Assembly (NCBI GenBank): GCA_002049455.2
Contig: KV918831.1
Coordinates: 217,349 to 281,348 of the forward strand
From: Porphyra umbilicalis
Taxonomy: Eukaryota > Rhodophyta > Bangiophyceae > Bangiales > Bangiaceae
Length of the DNA: 64,000 nucleotides
Direction of reading: 5' to 3'
Positions within the stretch are counted from its first letter, which is position 1. Each line of letters opens with the position of its first letter. This document shows positions 21,431 through 31,810 of this stretch, piece by piece. The translations under genes and the position numbers were made by a program. The notes beneath the pieces were generated by a model. That model was given only the letters and a program-made list of their open reading frames with translations, searched no databases and was not told the DNA's origin.

Positions 21431-22210
21431 CATCTGACACCAATCTATAACCATCGGCGCGGTACCATACTGTACTGTGCATTTTCCACAGTGTTTACAA
21501 AATCGAGTCATTTTCTCTGTTTTTCTATATCATGCTGCGATGCATAGGTGCACCCGCCTCCTCATTGCCTGCCTCACACCACGAATGTATCTATTTGACG
21601 GACCTGATGGCGCCCTCGCGGCGGCGCCTGGATTGCATTGTTGCTGCTCAGCAGTGACATCGGGGCCTACCACCTCGCGCGGATGACCACTGTAGTCAGC
21701 GCCGTGGGCGGCTGGCGGGTGCCGCTATTCGTGAACGGGGAGAGCTACGGAACGCCGCCCTTTGCGAGCGTGAGAAAGGGAGGTGGTGTTTCTTGCCCGG
21801 TGATAGACGCGTGGGTGAGGCTTGCTCTCCATCGTCTACTTCGGACTTCTTCCCATCGGGAGACAGGATCTGGTCATCGGGTGGGCTTTTCGATGGACAT
21901 CGTCTTTCCCCGGCCAATTTGCATCGAACCCCTATTTTCGACGCATCTCGATAGTCGTCGATGCCCGTATCGAAACCGGTTTTCGTCGCACGTTGATACG
22001 AGAGCGGGCGATCGAGGCGTCAATGGGGCGGAAATGGTATTTTGATGGCTGCTTACAGCCCTGCCTGAACCGGGCGTGGGATAAAACAGAGAGACACGTG
22101 TCGTGTTGAGAATGAAGGTTTGTTTTTTTGCCTCCTGCGACCGCTACAACTGCGGCCGTAAAAAGACCCAAACTTCTCTCTGGCTCACGCCAACACATCA
22201 AAGCACACCC
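21431..22210. other. intergenic, no gene seen
   Basis: Short open frames on both strands with no recognisable product. Composition is closer to balanced than the surroundings, which may indicate old transposon-derived DNA. Confidence 0.35.
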
Positions 22211-23276
22211 TAGTGTCTATTCTACCAGATAGCTCAATTGAGTCGCCAAGACTCAATTGAGTCGCATTTTGAGAGGTCTCTCGTGAACGAACAGTTCGTC
22301 AGACGCCGATTCTGACGACGGCAATAGACTCAGCGGTGGCTGTTTAGTCTTGGGCGAACGACCCGAGCTTTAACTCACAGTCAATTTTCCTCAGGACGCA
22401 TGGAAGCGTCAACTTTTTCCGCGTCCGGGGCGTCCGCCTTGAGGGCAGCAGGCTGTCTCCAGTTCGTCGCTTTCTGCTGTGCCCCCGTCCCTGAAGCTCG
22501 GAAACACTCCAGGCAGACTCACGGACCACGCAGCATCTACAGATGAGCCTGTTTCCCACATCTTCTCAACCTCCTACGTGGTGGTTTCCCTTCCAGGGGC
22601 AGCGAGCACGAATGCAGGCAGGGGGGGGACAGGTGGTCCTAAAAGGCGAGCAACACCATGAGAGCGGTCTGAGAGCCCCAGAGACAAGAGATTGGGAACA
22701 CAAGGGGAGGTAATATACGGTGAGGGGAGAGGGGCGGAGCGGGACGAAGGCTGGCCTGTGGCGTCCACCACCCTCTGTTTTAGGGCCACTCAATCCACCA
22801 CTGGTCGAGGTGCTGCCAGTTCCTGTGGTGTTCAGAGTATCAGCAGGGTGTACCAACAGCCGTCCAAGCCCGCGGTGGCCATTATCCACTGCAGGGAGCG
22901 AGAGCAAAGGGTCACCGGCGAGGTCGACAGGGCTCGGTGCACTGGCATTTGCAAGATGAAATCGCCGTTTTCTCGCCATCTGGTGGGGGGGGGGGAGCGG
23001 AGGGTCGACGTCGGACCCATCAAAATAGGCTTTTCTGGTGCGTTCAAGACTGTTTCTTTCTGTAGACATCGGGCTGAGGGGGTTGCCCTTCCGTGGAGCT
23101 GGAGCCGGTGGTTTGGCACCCCCTAGTTTTCTCTGGAAGCGCATCGACGTCAGTTCGTAGGCACCAAATCGGCCATTCTCATATGTAGGAACGCTGGGAT
23201 CGACGATTTCTGTTGAGACTCAAATGAGTCAAAGGGATGGCTCAATTGAGTCGCACTCATGGTAGAATAGACACTA
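22211..23276. mobile_element. TIR element with subterminal GACTCAATTGAGTC palindromes
   Basis: Perfect 17-bp terminal inverted repeats TAGTGTCTATTCTACCA at 22211-22227 and 23260-23276, spanning 1,066 bp. Just inside both ends are copies of the palindrome CTCAATTGAGTCG and variants (two near the left end, two near the right), typical of transposase-binding subterminal repeats. The ends read TA at the very tip, so a TA target duplication is possible. Internal frames (for example 22566-23144 minus, Pro/Ser-rich) show no transposase motifs, so it is probably non-autonomous. Confidence 0.75.
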
Positions 23277-24504
23277 GCACTCGAGAAGATTCTCCCGCAA
23301 GCCAGATGCACGGGCCTGCATCACCCGACTCACACGCCACCCCGCCTGGTTCCCCTGCATGTCTCCGAGTGGCTACAACACACCCGCCCACTCGGCCAGC
23401 TGCCAACACGCAGTCAGTGGTGAAACTCAAACCGCGCTTGCCGAGCATCGACCCTGCGAAGGACCTTACCAAGAAAGAGAAAGAAAGGCATCCAGATAAA
23501 TACAGTTGAAAGAGAGTAACAGTACACATTGAGATGAGTAGCGCACAAGTGAACGGGGATGAGCTGGAGAGGGAGGGGGGGGAGGGGGGCAAGAAAAGCA
23601 ACGACCACTGCAACAAAAACACGTACACTGCAACGTACGAGTGAGTGAAAAGAAATCCAAGGCCCAGAGTGCAAGACAACAAGTAAGCGGCCACTGCACA
23701 ACCGCACGACCGCACGACCAGCCCAAAGCAGCTGTGGACGCCTGGGCCAAAGGCGCAGGAGGTGCAAACAATAAAGAAAAATGGCAGCACAACTCACCTT
23801 CAAGAGAGACTAGAAGTAGGGCGTGTATGATGCACGGCGCAGGAGCTGTGAGCACGCCTAGTCAAGGTGGTTCTTTTGGATTTGGAAAGCAAGATGCCAG
23901 TACAGAAGTTGCCTGAAAGCGCCGCGATTCTGGTGTGGCCTCCAGTGGCTCTGATCGACACTCTCGTGTCGGAGCGGCGATTTGGCAGCCGTCTTCCTCG
24001 CCGCCACGTCTGCCCGTCGCCGGATCATCCCGCACCGTGATTTTGATCGCTGTGCCGCCATCCTGCCGCCTCTTCTTTCGCCCCTTACCTTGAGGGCCGG
24101 CCCTGGACGTCAACAACTATATGGTAAAGGAGGGTCCGCATACAACCATGATGTGCGGTCAGCAGGGCCGGGCAACACGAGCTCTGCCGTCAACGAAGGC
24201 AACCCAAATACTCTGGGTTCGTTTGTTGATAGTCTTGGGTGGACCGTATTTTTTGACATCATCGTGATCAGCGCTCTGACTTGAATCCAATGGTATGAAA
24301 AGAACCCATCCGACCGCTATCGGCTCGGGCAGTAAACTGCATCTTCTTCGAACTGGGCTCGTCGGATGTCATGACTTGCGCATGAGAGCCGAAGACAGAT
24401 CAGAGACTTGCCTTCAAACTGGGAGTGGACTCAAGGGCATCTCGCCTGTTGAGTAGGTGTCATGAGCTGATTGGCCCACATCCACTTCCTCAGGAAAAAC
24501 CGAG
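23277..24504. other. intergenic, no gene seen
   Basis: Open frames on both strands are short and unrecognised. A hydrophobic minus-strand frame (23257-23790) has Cys/Leu/Ser composition consistent with translation of a C/T-rich strand rather than a real membrane protein. Confidence 0.35.
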
Positions 24505-24544
24505 GACTACACTTTGAGAGCACTTTGTCTTATAGGCCAGAGAA
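24505..24544 (+). mobile_element. solo right-end relic of element E (E6)
   Basis: About 40 bp (ACTACACTTTGAGAGCAC through GGCCAGAGAA) match the right terminus of the E family with several substitutions. The rest of the element is absent. It is the oldest-looking member in the window. Confidence 0.6.
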
Positions 24545-24627
24545 TTCAATTCAGCTGAATCTGAATAAAAGTGGCCTACACAGTCTAGCATGGAAGACTC
24601 GCGACTAAAGTCTGTCTCACTCTATTA

Positions 24628-25025
24628 TTGCTGATCCCCGAATTTTGTCCTGGGGGACAGAGACAGAGACTGACTGTGAATAACAGCACTCCATTGGGCT
24701 AAAACGACAGTAAGAAGTATTCGAAGCCAATAGAAAGCCCGCATTCGGTGCCAGGACCTTGCATCCAGCAGAACGCACTGTTGTTGCCGCTTGATCTGAT
24801 TTTCTTGGCACGGAGCAAGCTGCCCACGCGAGATCTTAAGATTTTCTACAGTCTCCTTGCCAGAAGTGCAGAAAAAAAGAGGAGCTGATGTTGATTTCCA
24901 GGCTGTATGGGCACATGCAAGCAATCAGGAGCACCAAGTCAGTCCCAGGGGCGCATCTGATTGGTGGAGAGAGTCGGTCCGCAAGTCAGTCTCTGTCCAC
25001 CAGGACAAAATTCGGGGATCAGCAA
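24628..25025. mobile_element. TA-flanked MITE with ~45-bp terminal inverted repeats
   Basis: The ends start TTGCTGATCCCCGAATTTTG and match each other for about 45 bp with one substitution and a small indel. The dinucleotide TA flanks both sides (24626-24627 and 25026-25027), the signature of Tc1/mariner-type insertion. The 398-bp body has no transposase frame. Confidence 0.8.
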
Positions 25026-25030
25026 TATTG

Positions 25031-25128
25031 CCGATCCCGCAATTTTGTGAGGTGGAAACCACAGCGTTCGATGTACGGTAGCAGTACATCGAAGGCACGT
25101 GGCCGCACATCGAAGGGTGATGGGCCAA
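25031..25128 (+). repeat. TTCGAT-rich short repeat, copy 1
   Basis: Contains TTCGATGT and two ATCGAAGG boxes, beginning near GGAAACCACAGC. It matches the reverse complement of 41157-41257 over its whole length with scattered changes. Two dispersed copies indicate a short mobile or regulatory repeat. Confidence 0.5.
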
Positions 25129-25145
25129 TCAGCGATGATGTTCCG

Positions 25146-25260
25146 AGCTGTCTTGGGAATGTGTTTCGTTTGCAATTGGCCCCCCAGCTATCTGGGAAAT
25201 GTGCTTCGTATGCATTTAGCCCCCCAGCTTTCTGGGAAGTTCACTTCGTGCAGCAGCCTT
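25146..25260 (+). repeat. 40-bp tandem repeat, about three units
   Basis: Units start at 25146, 25186 and 25226 with shared AGCT-x-TCTGGGAA and TTCGT blocks separated by a C run; the last unit is truncated and diverged. The array ends about 325 bp upstream of the ATG at 25584 and could contain promoter elements of that gene. Confidence 0.6.
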
Positions 25261-25583
25261 TGCCTCTGCATGTCTGCATCAGGCGGATGCGCCGCGCGAC
25301 TTGCGCCCGGGACAAGGTCGCTGCCCGCGCTTCGTCTGTGTGGCGTGGCCCGACCTCCCCCGCATGACGATTGTGTGCCCTTTGGCTTGGTGGCGTGGCG
25401 CCCCCCCCGCCCCCCCCTCCGCGGGTCTCTGCGCACCCGCTGTACCTTGTGAGTCCGTGTGCCGCCGTGTGCCGCCGTGTGCCACCAGCACCTGTGCCGG
25501 CGCGCGAGTTCCGAGGGCCGCCGTGTGGTCTGCCGTGAGCCTTTGTGCGCCGCCGAGTGTGCCCACGCGACGCTCCCGCTGCC

Positions 25584-27251
25584 ATGCCTTTTTTGGCTGC
25601 TGACCTGCGTGCGATTGCCAGGGTGGTGAGATGCTCGCTGAAGCAACTAGACGAGGTCAGCGGCGAGCGCTACACCTATGTGTGTTGCGCCAGACGCGCA
25701 GACGGGCAGCATGCCCTCGTGTACGCCTCTGGTTTTCAGTCGAGCAGCGTGGTGAGAAGCACTGCTGCACATGGTATGAAGCTTCTGTTTGACGGTGTGG
25801 TGCACGCTGGCCCCTCGGCGCCACAGGGCTCCATCGGCTCGGCTGGCAGCCATGTGATGGCCCTAGGGGGGACGGCAGGGGGGGGAGGCTCGCAGACACC
25901 AGGTGGTTCCTCCCTCGATGGAGACGCCCTCGCAATGAACGTCTCCGTGGCGAGCGCTGGTGGTGGTCTCCCTTCCGCTGCTTCTCTCCGTGCCGGTTCA
26001 TCTCCTGCTCCCGACCCCCTCATGCCCCCCAATGCGCCTCCCACCCTTCCCCGCGCGGCTTCATTACCTCCCCGTGCGGCCGACCTGCGCTCGGGATCGC
26101 CTCTGCCGTCTGTCGCGCCCCCTCCCCTTGAGCATGCAACGTCACAAGATCTCCCTCCTCTTCCCGATGGTGTCTCTCTGCCGGCCATGGTCGGGTCCGG
26201 CTTGACCGCAGGCGATGACCCTGTCGGCGACGGGCCACTGTCGAGAATCCAACGAGACGCGCGAGTCGAAGCGGTCGCGGCTCATCGTGCGCGCCTCGCG
26301 TCGCTCACCTCGTCACAAACGGGCGAGGTGCACGTCCCGGAAGGGCTGGTCGCCGACGTCGGGCGGCAGCTTTGCGGTGGCGAGGAGAGGCGGGTGCTGC
26401 TGGCAGACATCCTCGGGTTCTATGAGCTCATGGCGTACTACTGCAAGAAGCAACTCAACATCACGCAGGTCGTGTACGAGCAGCTCGCCCCCGTCGCCAC
26501 GCTCGGCGTCACGCTGCGGAGGGACGTGCTGGCTGCTCGCTCGCGCAAGACTAACGTCATCCTCACACCGCTTAAGATGGCCAACCGGTCCCACCTCCGC
26601 ATCGCCCCAGGCCTGGCCGTCATCGTGTTCATGGTTCACCTCAAAGACAAGTTCTACGACTTCCTACTCAAGCAGTACAGTGAAGGAAGGCGTGCTCCTT
26701 CTAAAAGGAAGCCCGGCAAGGTGCCAATGGGCCCTGTCCTTGCCGCTGAAAATGCGGAAGACGGAGGAGGGGGCGACGGCGGAGGGGGTGACGGTGGAGG
26801 GGGTGACGGCGGAGGGGGTGACGGCGGAGGGGGGGACGACGGAGGGGGTGACGACGGAGGGGGTGACGGCGGAGGGGGTGCCGGCGGAGGGGGTGACGGC
26901 GGAGGAGGTGACGGAGGAGGGGGTGACGGTGGAGGGGGTGACGGAGGAGGGGGTGACGGCGGAGGGGGTGACGTCGGTGGGAGTGACGCCGCTGCGGGCG
27001 ACGGTGATGGGGGCACCGATGGTGCTAGACCTGCCATTGGCCCTGCTGGCGCGCGTCCCGCGAGACGTGAGGGCGCGGATGGCGGGGAAGGCACTGGTAG
27101 TGCACGCGCCGGTCGCGATGCGGATGGCAACCTACTCGGTGACACACTGACGACGGCTGAGTCGAGCAGAAATCGACCGGGAGCCGTTCTGCAACCGGCG
27201 CCCCGGCAAGATGGCGGTGGCTTCCGGGGAGGAGATGAAGGTGGGGGGTAG
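25584..27251 (+). CDS. unrecognised protein, N-terminal part before the minisatellite
   Basis: From ATG 25584 (MPFLAADLRAIARVVR) the frame runs 555 codons to a TAG at 27249-27251. Residues 1-75 and about 215-375 have normal, varied composition (VLLADILGFYELMAYYCKKQ; LRIAPGLAVIVFMVHLKDK) and look like real folded domains, joined by a Ser/Pro/Ala linker. Residues about 390-475 are a GDGGGG repeat. I recognise no family. The TAG falls in the first, imperfect unit of a large minisatellite, and the same frame then stays open for another 807 codons. The stop could be a one-base slip, part of an unrecognised intron, or the true end. The sequence at 28971-30027 may be the rest of this gene. Confidence 0.55.
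   Translation: MPFLAADLRAIARVVRCSLKQLDEVSGERYTYVCCARRADGQHALVYASGFQSSSVVRSTAAHGMKLLFDGVVHAGPSAPQGSIGSAGSHVMALGGTAGGGGSQTPGGSSLDGDALAMNVSVASAGGGLPSAASLRAGSSPAPDPLMPPNAPPTLPRAASLPPRAADLRSGSPLPSVAPPPLEHATSQDLPPLPDGVSLPAMVGSGLTAGDDPVGDGPLSRIQRDARVEAVAAHRARLASLTSSQTGEVHVPEGLVADVGRQLCGGEERRVLLADILGFYELMAYYCKKQLNITQVVYEQLAPVATLGVTLRRDVLAARSRKTNVILTPLKMANRSHLRIAPGLAVIVFMVHLKDKFYDFLLKQYSEGRRAPSKRKPGKVPMGPVLAAENAEDGGGGDGGGGDGGGGDGGGGDGGGGDDGGGDDGGGDGGGGAGGGGDGGGGDGGGGDGGGGDGGGGDGGGGDVGGSDAAAGDGDGGTDGARPAIGPAGARPARREGADGGEGTGSARAGRDADGNLLGDTLTTAESSRNRPGAVLQPAPRQDGGGFRGGDEGGG
26757..26990 (+). repeat. 15-bp minisatellite encoding Gly/Asp repeats
   Basis: About fifteen units of GGTGACGGCGGAGGG with single-base variants. 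The 15-bp period keeps the frame and encodes GDGGG-type repeats within the gene at 25584. Confidence 0.85.
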
Positions 27252-28970
27252 GTGGGCGGGGTGCCGGTGCGCCACCCCCCCCCAAGGCGGCGGCGGCCTC
27301 GGTCGTGGCGGCGGCGGCGGGGGCGTCGGTCGGTCCAGAACCGGACTGCCACCGGCGCCCCCGCAAGATGGTGGTGGCCTCGGTGGAGGAGATGGCGGTG
27401 GGGGAGTCGGTGGGCGGGGCGCCGGTGCGCCACCCCCCCCCAAGGCGGCGGCGGCCTCGGTCGTGGCGGCGGCGGCGGGGGCGTCGGTCGGTCCAGAACC
27501 GGACTGCCACCGGCGCCCCCGCAAGATGGTGATGGCCGTGGGGGAGGAGATGGCGGTGGGGGAGTAGATGGGCTGGGCGCCGGTGCGCCACCCCCCCCCA
27601 AGGCGGCGGCTGTCTTGGTCGGGGCAATAGCGGTGGGGGAGAAGGTGGGCGGGGCGCCGGTGCGCCACCCCCCCCCAAGGCGGCGGCGGCCTCGGTCGTG
27701 GCGGCGGCGGTGGGGGCGTCGGTCGGCCCAGAGCCGGTCTACCACCCCTTCTCTTATGCGGCGGCGGCCTTGGCCGTGGCGGTGGTATTGGGGGCGTGGG
27801 TGGGGGGGTCGTCGGTGCGCCACCCCCCCCCAAGGCGGCGGCGGCCTCGGTCGTGGCGGCGGCGGTGGGGGCGTCGGTGGATCCAGAGCCGGTCTGCCAC
27901 CTCCGCCCCAAAGCGGAGGCAGCCTTGGCCGTGGCGGTGGAAGTGGGGGTGGGGGTGGGGAGGGCGCCGGTCTGCCACCCCCGCTCGTAAGCGGCGGCGG
28001 CCTTGGCCGTGGCGGTGGGAGTGGGGGCGTTGGTGGGGGGGGCATCGGTGCGCCACCCCACCCCCAAGGCGGCGGCGGCCTCGGTCGTGGCGGCGGCGGT
28101 GGGGGCGTCGGTGCGTCGAGAGCCGGTCTGCCACCTCCGCCCCAAAGCGGAGGCAGCCTTGGCCGTGGCGGTGGAAGTGGGGGTGGGGGTGGGGAGGGCG
28201 CCGGTTTGCCACCCCCGCTCGTAAGCGGCGGCGGCCTTGGCCGTGGCGGTGGGAGTGAGGGCGTTGGTGGGGGGGGCATTGGTGCGCCACCCCACCCCCA
28301 AGGCGGCGGCGGCCTCGGTCGTGGCGGCGGCGGTTGGGGTGTCGGTGGGTCCAGAGCCGTTCTGCCACCTCCGCCCCAAAGCGGAGGCAGCCTTGGCCGT
28401 GGCGGTGGAAGTGGGGGTCGGGGTGGGGGGGGCGCCGGTCTGCCACCCCGGCTCGTAAGCGGCGGCGGCCTTGGCCGTGGCGGTGGGAGTGGGGGCGTGG
28501 GTGGGGGGAGCGCCGGTGTGCCACCCCCACGCCCACGCGGCGGCGGCCTCGTTCGGGGCAATGGCGGTGGGGGCGTGGGTGGGAGGGGCGCGGGTGCGCC
28601 ACCCGCGCCCCAAGGCGGCGACGGTCTCGGTCGTGGCGGCGGCGGTGGGGGCGTCGGTGGGCAGAGCGCCGGCGTGCCACCGCCGCCCCATGGCGGTAAC
28701 GGCCTAGGTCGTGGCGGAGGCGGTGGGGGCGTAGGTGGGGGGGGCGCCGGTTTGCCACCCCCGCCCCAAAACGGCGACGGCCTCGGTCGGTGCGGTGGCG
28801 GTGGGGGCGCAGGTGGGCGGAGTGCCGGTCTGCCGTCCCCCCCTCACGGTGGCGGTGGCTTTGGCCGTTGCGGTGTCGGTGGCGGTGGAGGTGGGCGGGG
28901 CGTCGGTCTGCCACTCTCATTTCAAGGTGGCGGAGGCCTCGGTCGTGAGGGTGGTGCACGGCCGGGCTCC
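27230..28970 (+). repeat. 78-bp minisatellite with 234-bp higher-order units
   Basis: G/C-rich monomers of about 78 bp carry GGCGGCGGCCTCGGTCGTGG-like cores. Three successive monomers form a 234-bp higher-order unit, visible as near-identical blocks starting at 28003, 28237 and 28471. Variable C and G runs change monomer length by one or two bases, so the frame shifts between units; all three plus-strand frames and two minus-strand frames stay open. On the plus strand it gives Gly/Arg-rich, and on the minus strand Pro/Arg-rich, sequence. Coding is not proven. Confidence 0.8.
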
Positions 28971-30027
28971 CCGCGGTTTTCATTGGGTCATCCGCGGTGG
29001 AGGCCGCCGTCGACGAGCCCCTCGTCTTCCTCGTTTCGGAGCGGCGCGGGATCGGCCTCCCCTGCGGCGGGACAAACAGGTGCGCGTGGAGCACAAGCTC
29101 GTCGGGGTGAGGGAGATTCTGATGTGGCTGCTGCCCTGGGTCGCTCCCGCCCCCGCCGCATTCGTCGAATGGAAGGGGATGGCAGCTTCTCTGACGCGGC
29201 TGCCTCTCCCCCCCCCGCTGGCGGCCCGTACGTGAACCAGTGCTTCCTTGAACTCGTGGCGCAAGCTGAGGACGTTTCCGAGTCTTCGTTTGGCGGCCGC
29301 GCGCACAACTGGCCTTCCCCCGGGGACGTTGTGTACGAGTGTCCACCCTGCCAAGAACTGTACCATGACGGCCGCGTGGCTGCTCGTGGGGTTGCTGACG
29401 TCGACTGCACCTTGGTGCCTTCGGCTGTGCTTCCTTCTCGCTTTGTTGCGGTGCAACTGCGCTCGCTGGGCGCCGACCCGGACACCGTGCCGTGCTGGGC
29501 GTGGGGTGACGGCGTGTTGACCGAGACCATGCTCAACGTTGTTTCACTCCACACGTTGGTTTGGCAGACGCGGATGACGGGGTACGCCGTGTCCTTCTTA
29601 GAGGGCTCTTTGGTGCGGCTGTTCCTGGTGCGCCGTTTAGGATTGTTTCTTACTCGACTTCCGCTCTGCGCTTGATGCTCCTGGCCGTGCTGGTTGTGCT
29701 CGATTCAGACCGCGCATATGCCTTTGGGATCGCTCCCCAAGCACCGAGGCCAAGATGTTGGGCATGGCAGCTGTCCACAAGGTGGCGGCTCCCTCTGCTT
29801 CCCTTGGGAAAATGGGGGAGCTCGTCACGCGGCACATGCCCGCCCTGACCGTGTACGGCGTGGAGGTGCACGACGGATGCATGCAGCACGACTACCCGGC
29901 AATGGAGCTGCTGTACATGACGGACGCGTACGACTACTTGCTGCAATCCCACTTTGTGGCCAAGGCCGTATACTTCCCCAAGACGATGCGTCGCCTGCAA
30001 GAGGGAGAGAATGGTGAGCATCGTTGA
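28971..30027 (+). CDS. unrecognised protein, C-terminal exons after the minisatellite
   Basis: The frame entering from the minisatellite continues in normal-composition sequence (VNQCFLELVAQAEDVSESSF, GDVVYECPPCQELYHDGRVA). It reaches ACG GG at 29581, where a GTACGC donor starts a 127-bp intron ending TTCAG at 29708. The next exon continues in phase with a convincing stretch (LVTRHMPALTVYGVEVHDGC, LLQSHFVAKAVYFPKTM). It ends at TGA 30025-30027; alternatively, splicing at GTGAGC (30014) to 30064 reaches a TAA two bases later. The N-terminus is not defined here: the exon is open backwards through the repeat array, so it may belong to the gene starting at 25584. No family is recognised. It converges on the PIF1 gene. 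Confidence 0.5.
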
Positions 30028-30208
30028 CTGCACGTGCTATGGAATGCGCATTTCGTTTCTGCAGCGTAAAGTATCAACATGCTAGTGTTTTTTTCCACGT
30101 TGCTTGCCGCCAAGCTCCCTATTCTTCGTACGAACCTGGTCCATTTGCTGTCCTGATGAGTCGAGGACACGCATTTACTACACCAAAGAGAGAGAAAAGA
30201 GACAAGCT

Positions 30209-31810
30209 CTATACCACCAATGCAGTACCAGTACCCACGGACGACTCAATCGGTGGCCGCCCGTCTTCCGCCGGGTCGATGTTGCCCTCCTCGAGCTGCT
30301 TCGCATAGTAGGCCACGGCGGAGCGGCTAGCATGTATCAGGTCGCGACGCAGTCCCTGCACGCGCAGACAAGAAAAGGAGCGCGCCCGAGAGAGCGCGGT
30401 GTAGACGAGCCCAGCCGTCGACCACGAGTCGAGCTGAAAGTCGATCTCCACCGCATCCAGCGTCAGGCCCTGCGCGCGGTGCACCGTAATGGCCCACCCC
30501 AGTAGCAGCGGGATTTGCTCGCAGAATGCCAGCTCCGTCCCGGTCGAGTCGTACGCCGAGAAGCGTGAGCGGCCGACGATGATCAGCTCCCCGTCAAAGT
30601 CACACTCCACTTCCGTGACCGTGTCCACCCCCTGGTCCCCCGCCACGATGAAGCGCTTGACGACGCCGCGCGCGCCCGGCGCGACGTTTCCCAGCTTCCG
30701 CGTCAAAATCACAAGCGACTCCAGCTTCAAGACGACCGAAAGGTCGACGCACGACCGCAGCGAGGCCACCGCCTCGTCAGCCAGCGACAGGTCCGCCGTC
30801 AAGATCACGTCCTCTGCCGAGAACTCCACCAAGGGCGACGCAATGCGTGCGAGGCGCTCCTTGTTCATGGCCTGCACGGCGACCTTCTTAATGCGAAGGC
30901 GGGTCACCGGGCCCAAGACGTCGTTGGACGATGTGCTGTTGAGCCGGTTGACGTCCTGTGCGCCCGCGCGCCCCCAGCGTACCCTGTCGAGCATTCTTTG
31001 GAAGTCTGCATCTTGCGCCTGCCTGTGGTTGCCGGTGAGGCATAAGACCTTCCCCGCAGCGCCGCCAAACGTGGACCGCCACGCGGCGCAGTCGAACACC
31101 ATTCGGTCCAGGGAGGTGTCCGACACGCCGACGGGCACAATCTGGAGTGGATCCCCCGCAGCTGTACACAACAAGAGGAATGAGAAGGCCTTAAAAAGAG
31201 AAGCATAAAACGGAAAACCAGGCTCGCACCAGTCAGTTGCCTGGCACATTGCACACTGAAAAAAACCATCAACGGTGGGCACCATGAGTTGAACAAAGAA
31301 CAGGCAGCCATACAGAAGGGCAAGAGGGACGGGAGGCCACATACCGACCAGTTGACAACCCCCAAATGGTAGGTGCTGCATGTGCGGTGGGGCCACCCGC
31401 CGCATCACGTACGCCAGCCGAGAAAAAAGAGACGACGATACCGTACACACCTCGTCAACAAAAACAACCCGTAGCTGGTTCAGTCGCCGGCAAACGTCAG
31501 GACGTCGCAGCGTCTCGCGCAGCCACGCTTCGCGTGACAACGGCCGGGTGTCCATGGAAAACAAAGAGTGGAGCGTCTGGCCACCGATTATGAACGCCAC
31601 CGACCCCGCCAATGCCGTGATGGCGATGGCCTCCCGACCGTAGGACGCAACGGCGCTGGCCACCATGCGCCGCAGCACCTCACTCTTGCCACATCCCGCC
31701 CGCCCAAACAGAGCAACATTGGAGCGACTCTCAAACAGCTCCACCGCTCGCTGCTGCGACGCATCCAAGGTGATTGCGGCACCGGCCTGCACTCCACCGC
31801 GTGCGTCCAT
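30209..31810 (-). CDS. PIF1-family DNA helicase
   Basis: Two exons, 31810-31345 and 31161-30209, spliced at a phase-1 GT-AG intron (GTATGT donor, TGTACAG acceptor), give 472 residues. The intron is proven by the motif it restores: PFGGCQLV joins AAGDPLQIVPV, the family's motif III. Other motifs are in order: Walker A GRAGCGKS, GGQTLHSLF, Walker B VVFVDEV, NHRQAQDADFQRML, then QIPLLLGWAITVHRAQGLTL and VYTALSRARS near the C-terminus. PIF1 helicases are 5'-3' DNA helicases acting on telomeres, G-quadruplexes and replication forks. The start chosen is the ATG nearest the helicase core; an in-frame ATG at 31933 would add 41 residues. No Rep/HUH or OTU domain lies nearby, so this is not an evident Helitron. 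Confidence 0.85.
   Translation of the reverse strand: MDARGGVQAGAAITLDASQQRAVELFESRSNVALFGRAGCGKSEVLRRMVASAVASYGREAIAITALAGSVAFIIGGQTLHSLFSMDTRPLSREAWLRETLRRPDVCRRLNQLRVVFVDEVCTVSSSLFSRLAYVMRRVAPPHMQHLPFGGCQLVGMWPPVPLALLYGCLFFVQLMVPTVDGFFQCAMCQATDWCEPGFPFYASLFKAFSFLLLCTAAGDPLQIVPVGVSDTSLDRMVFDCAAWRSTFGGAAGKVLCLTGNHRQAQDADFQRMLDRVRWGRAGAQDVNRLNSTSSNDVLGPVTRLRIKKVAVQAMNKERLARIASPLVEFSAEDVILTADLSLADEAVASLRSCVDLSVVLKLESLVILTRKLGNVAPGARGVVKRFIVAGDQGVDTVTEVECDFDGELIIVGRSRFSAYDSTGTELAFCEQIPLLLGWAITVHRAQGLTLDAVEIDFQLDSWSTAGLVYTALSRARSFSCLRVQGLRRDLIHASRSAVAYYAKQLEEGNIDPAEDGRPPIESSVGTGTALVV

Noticed and set aside
26654-28561. Pro/Arg-rich minus-strand frame of 635 codons
   Set aside because: It is the antisense of a minisatellite, and the plus strand has normal coding sequence on either side.
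30209-31810. PIF1 gene as part of a Helitron
   Set aside because: No Rep/HUH nuclease motifs and no Helitron-type end structures near it; the spliced gene is a stand-alone helicase.
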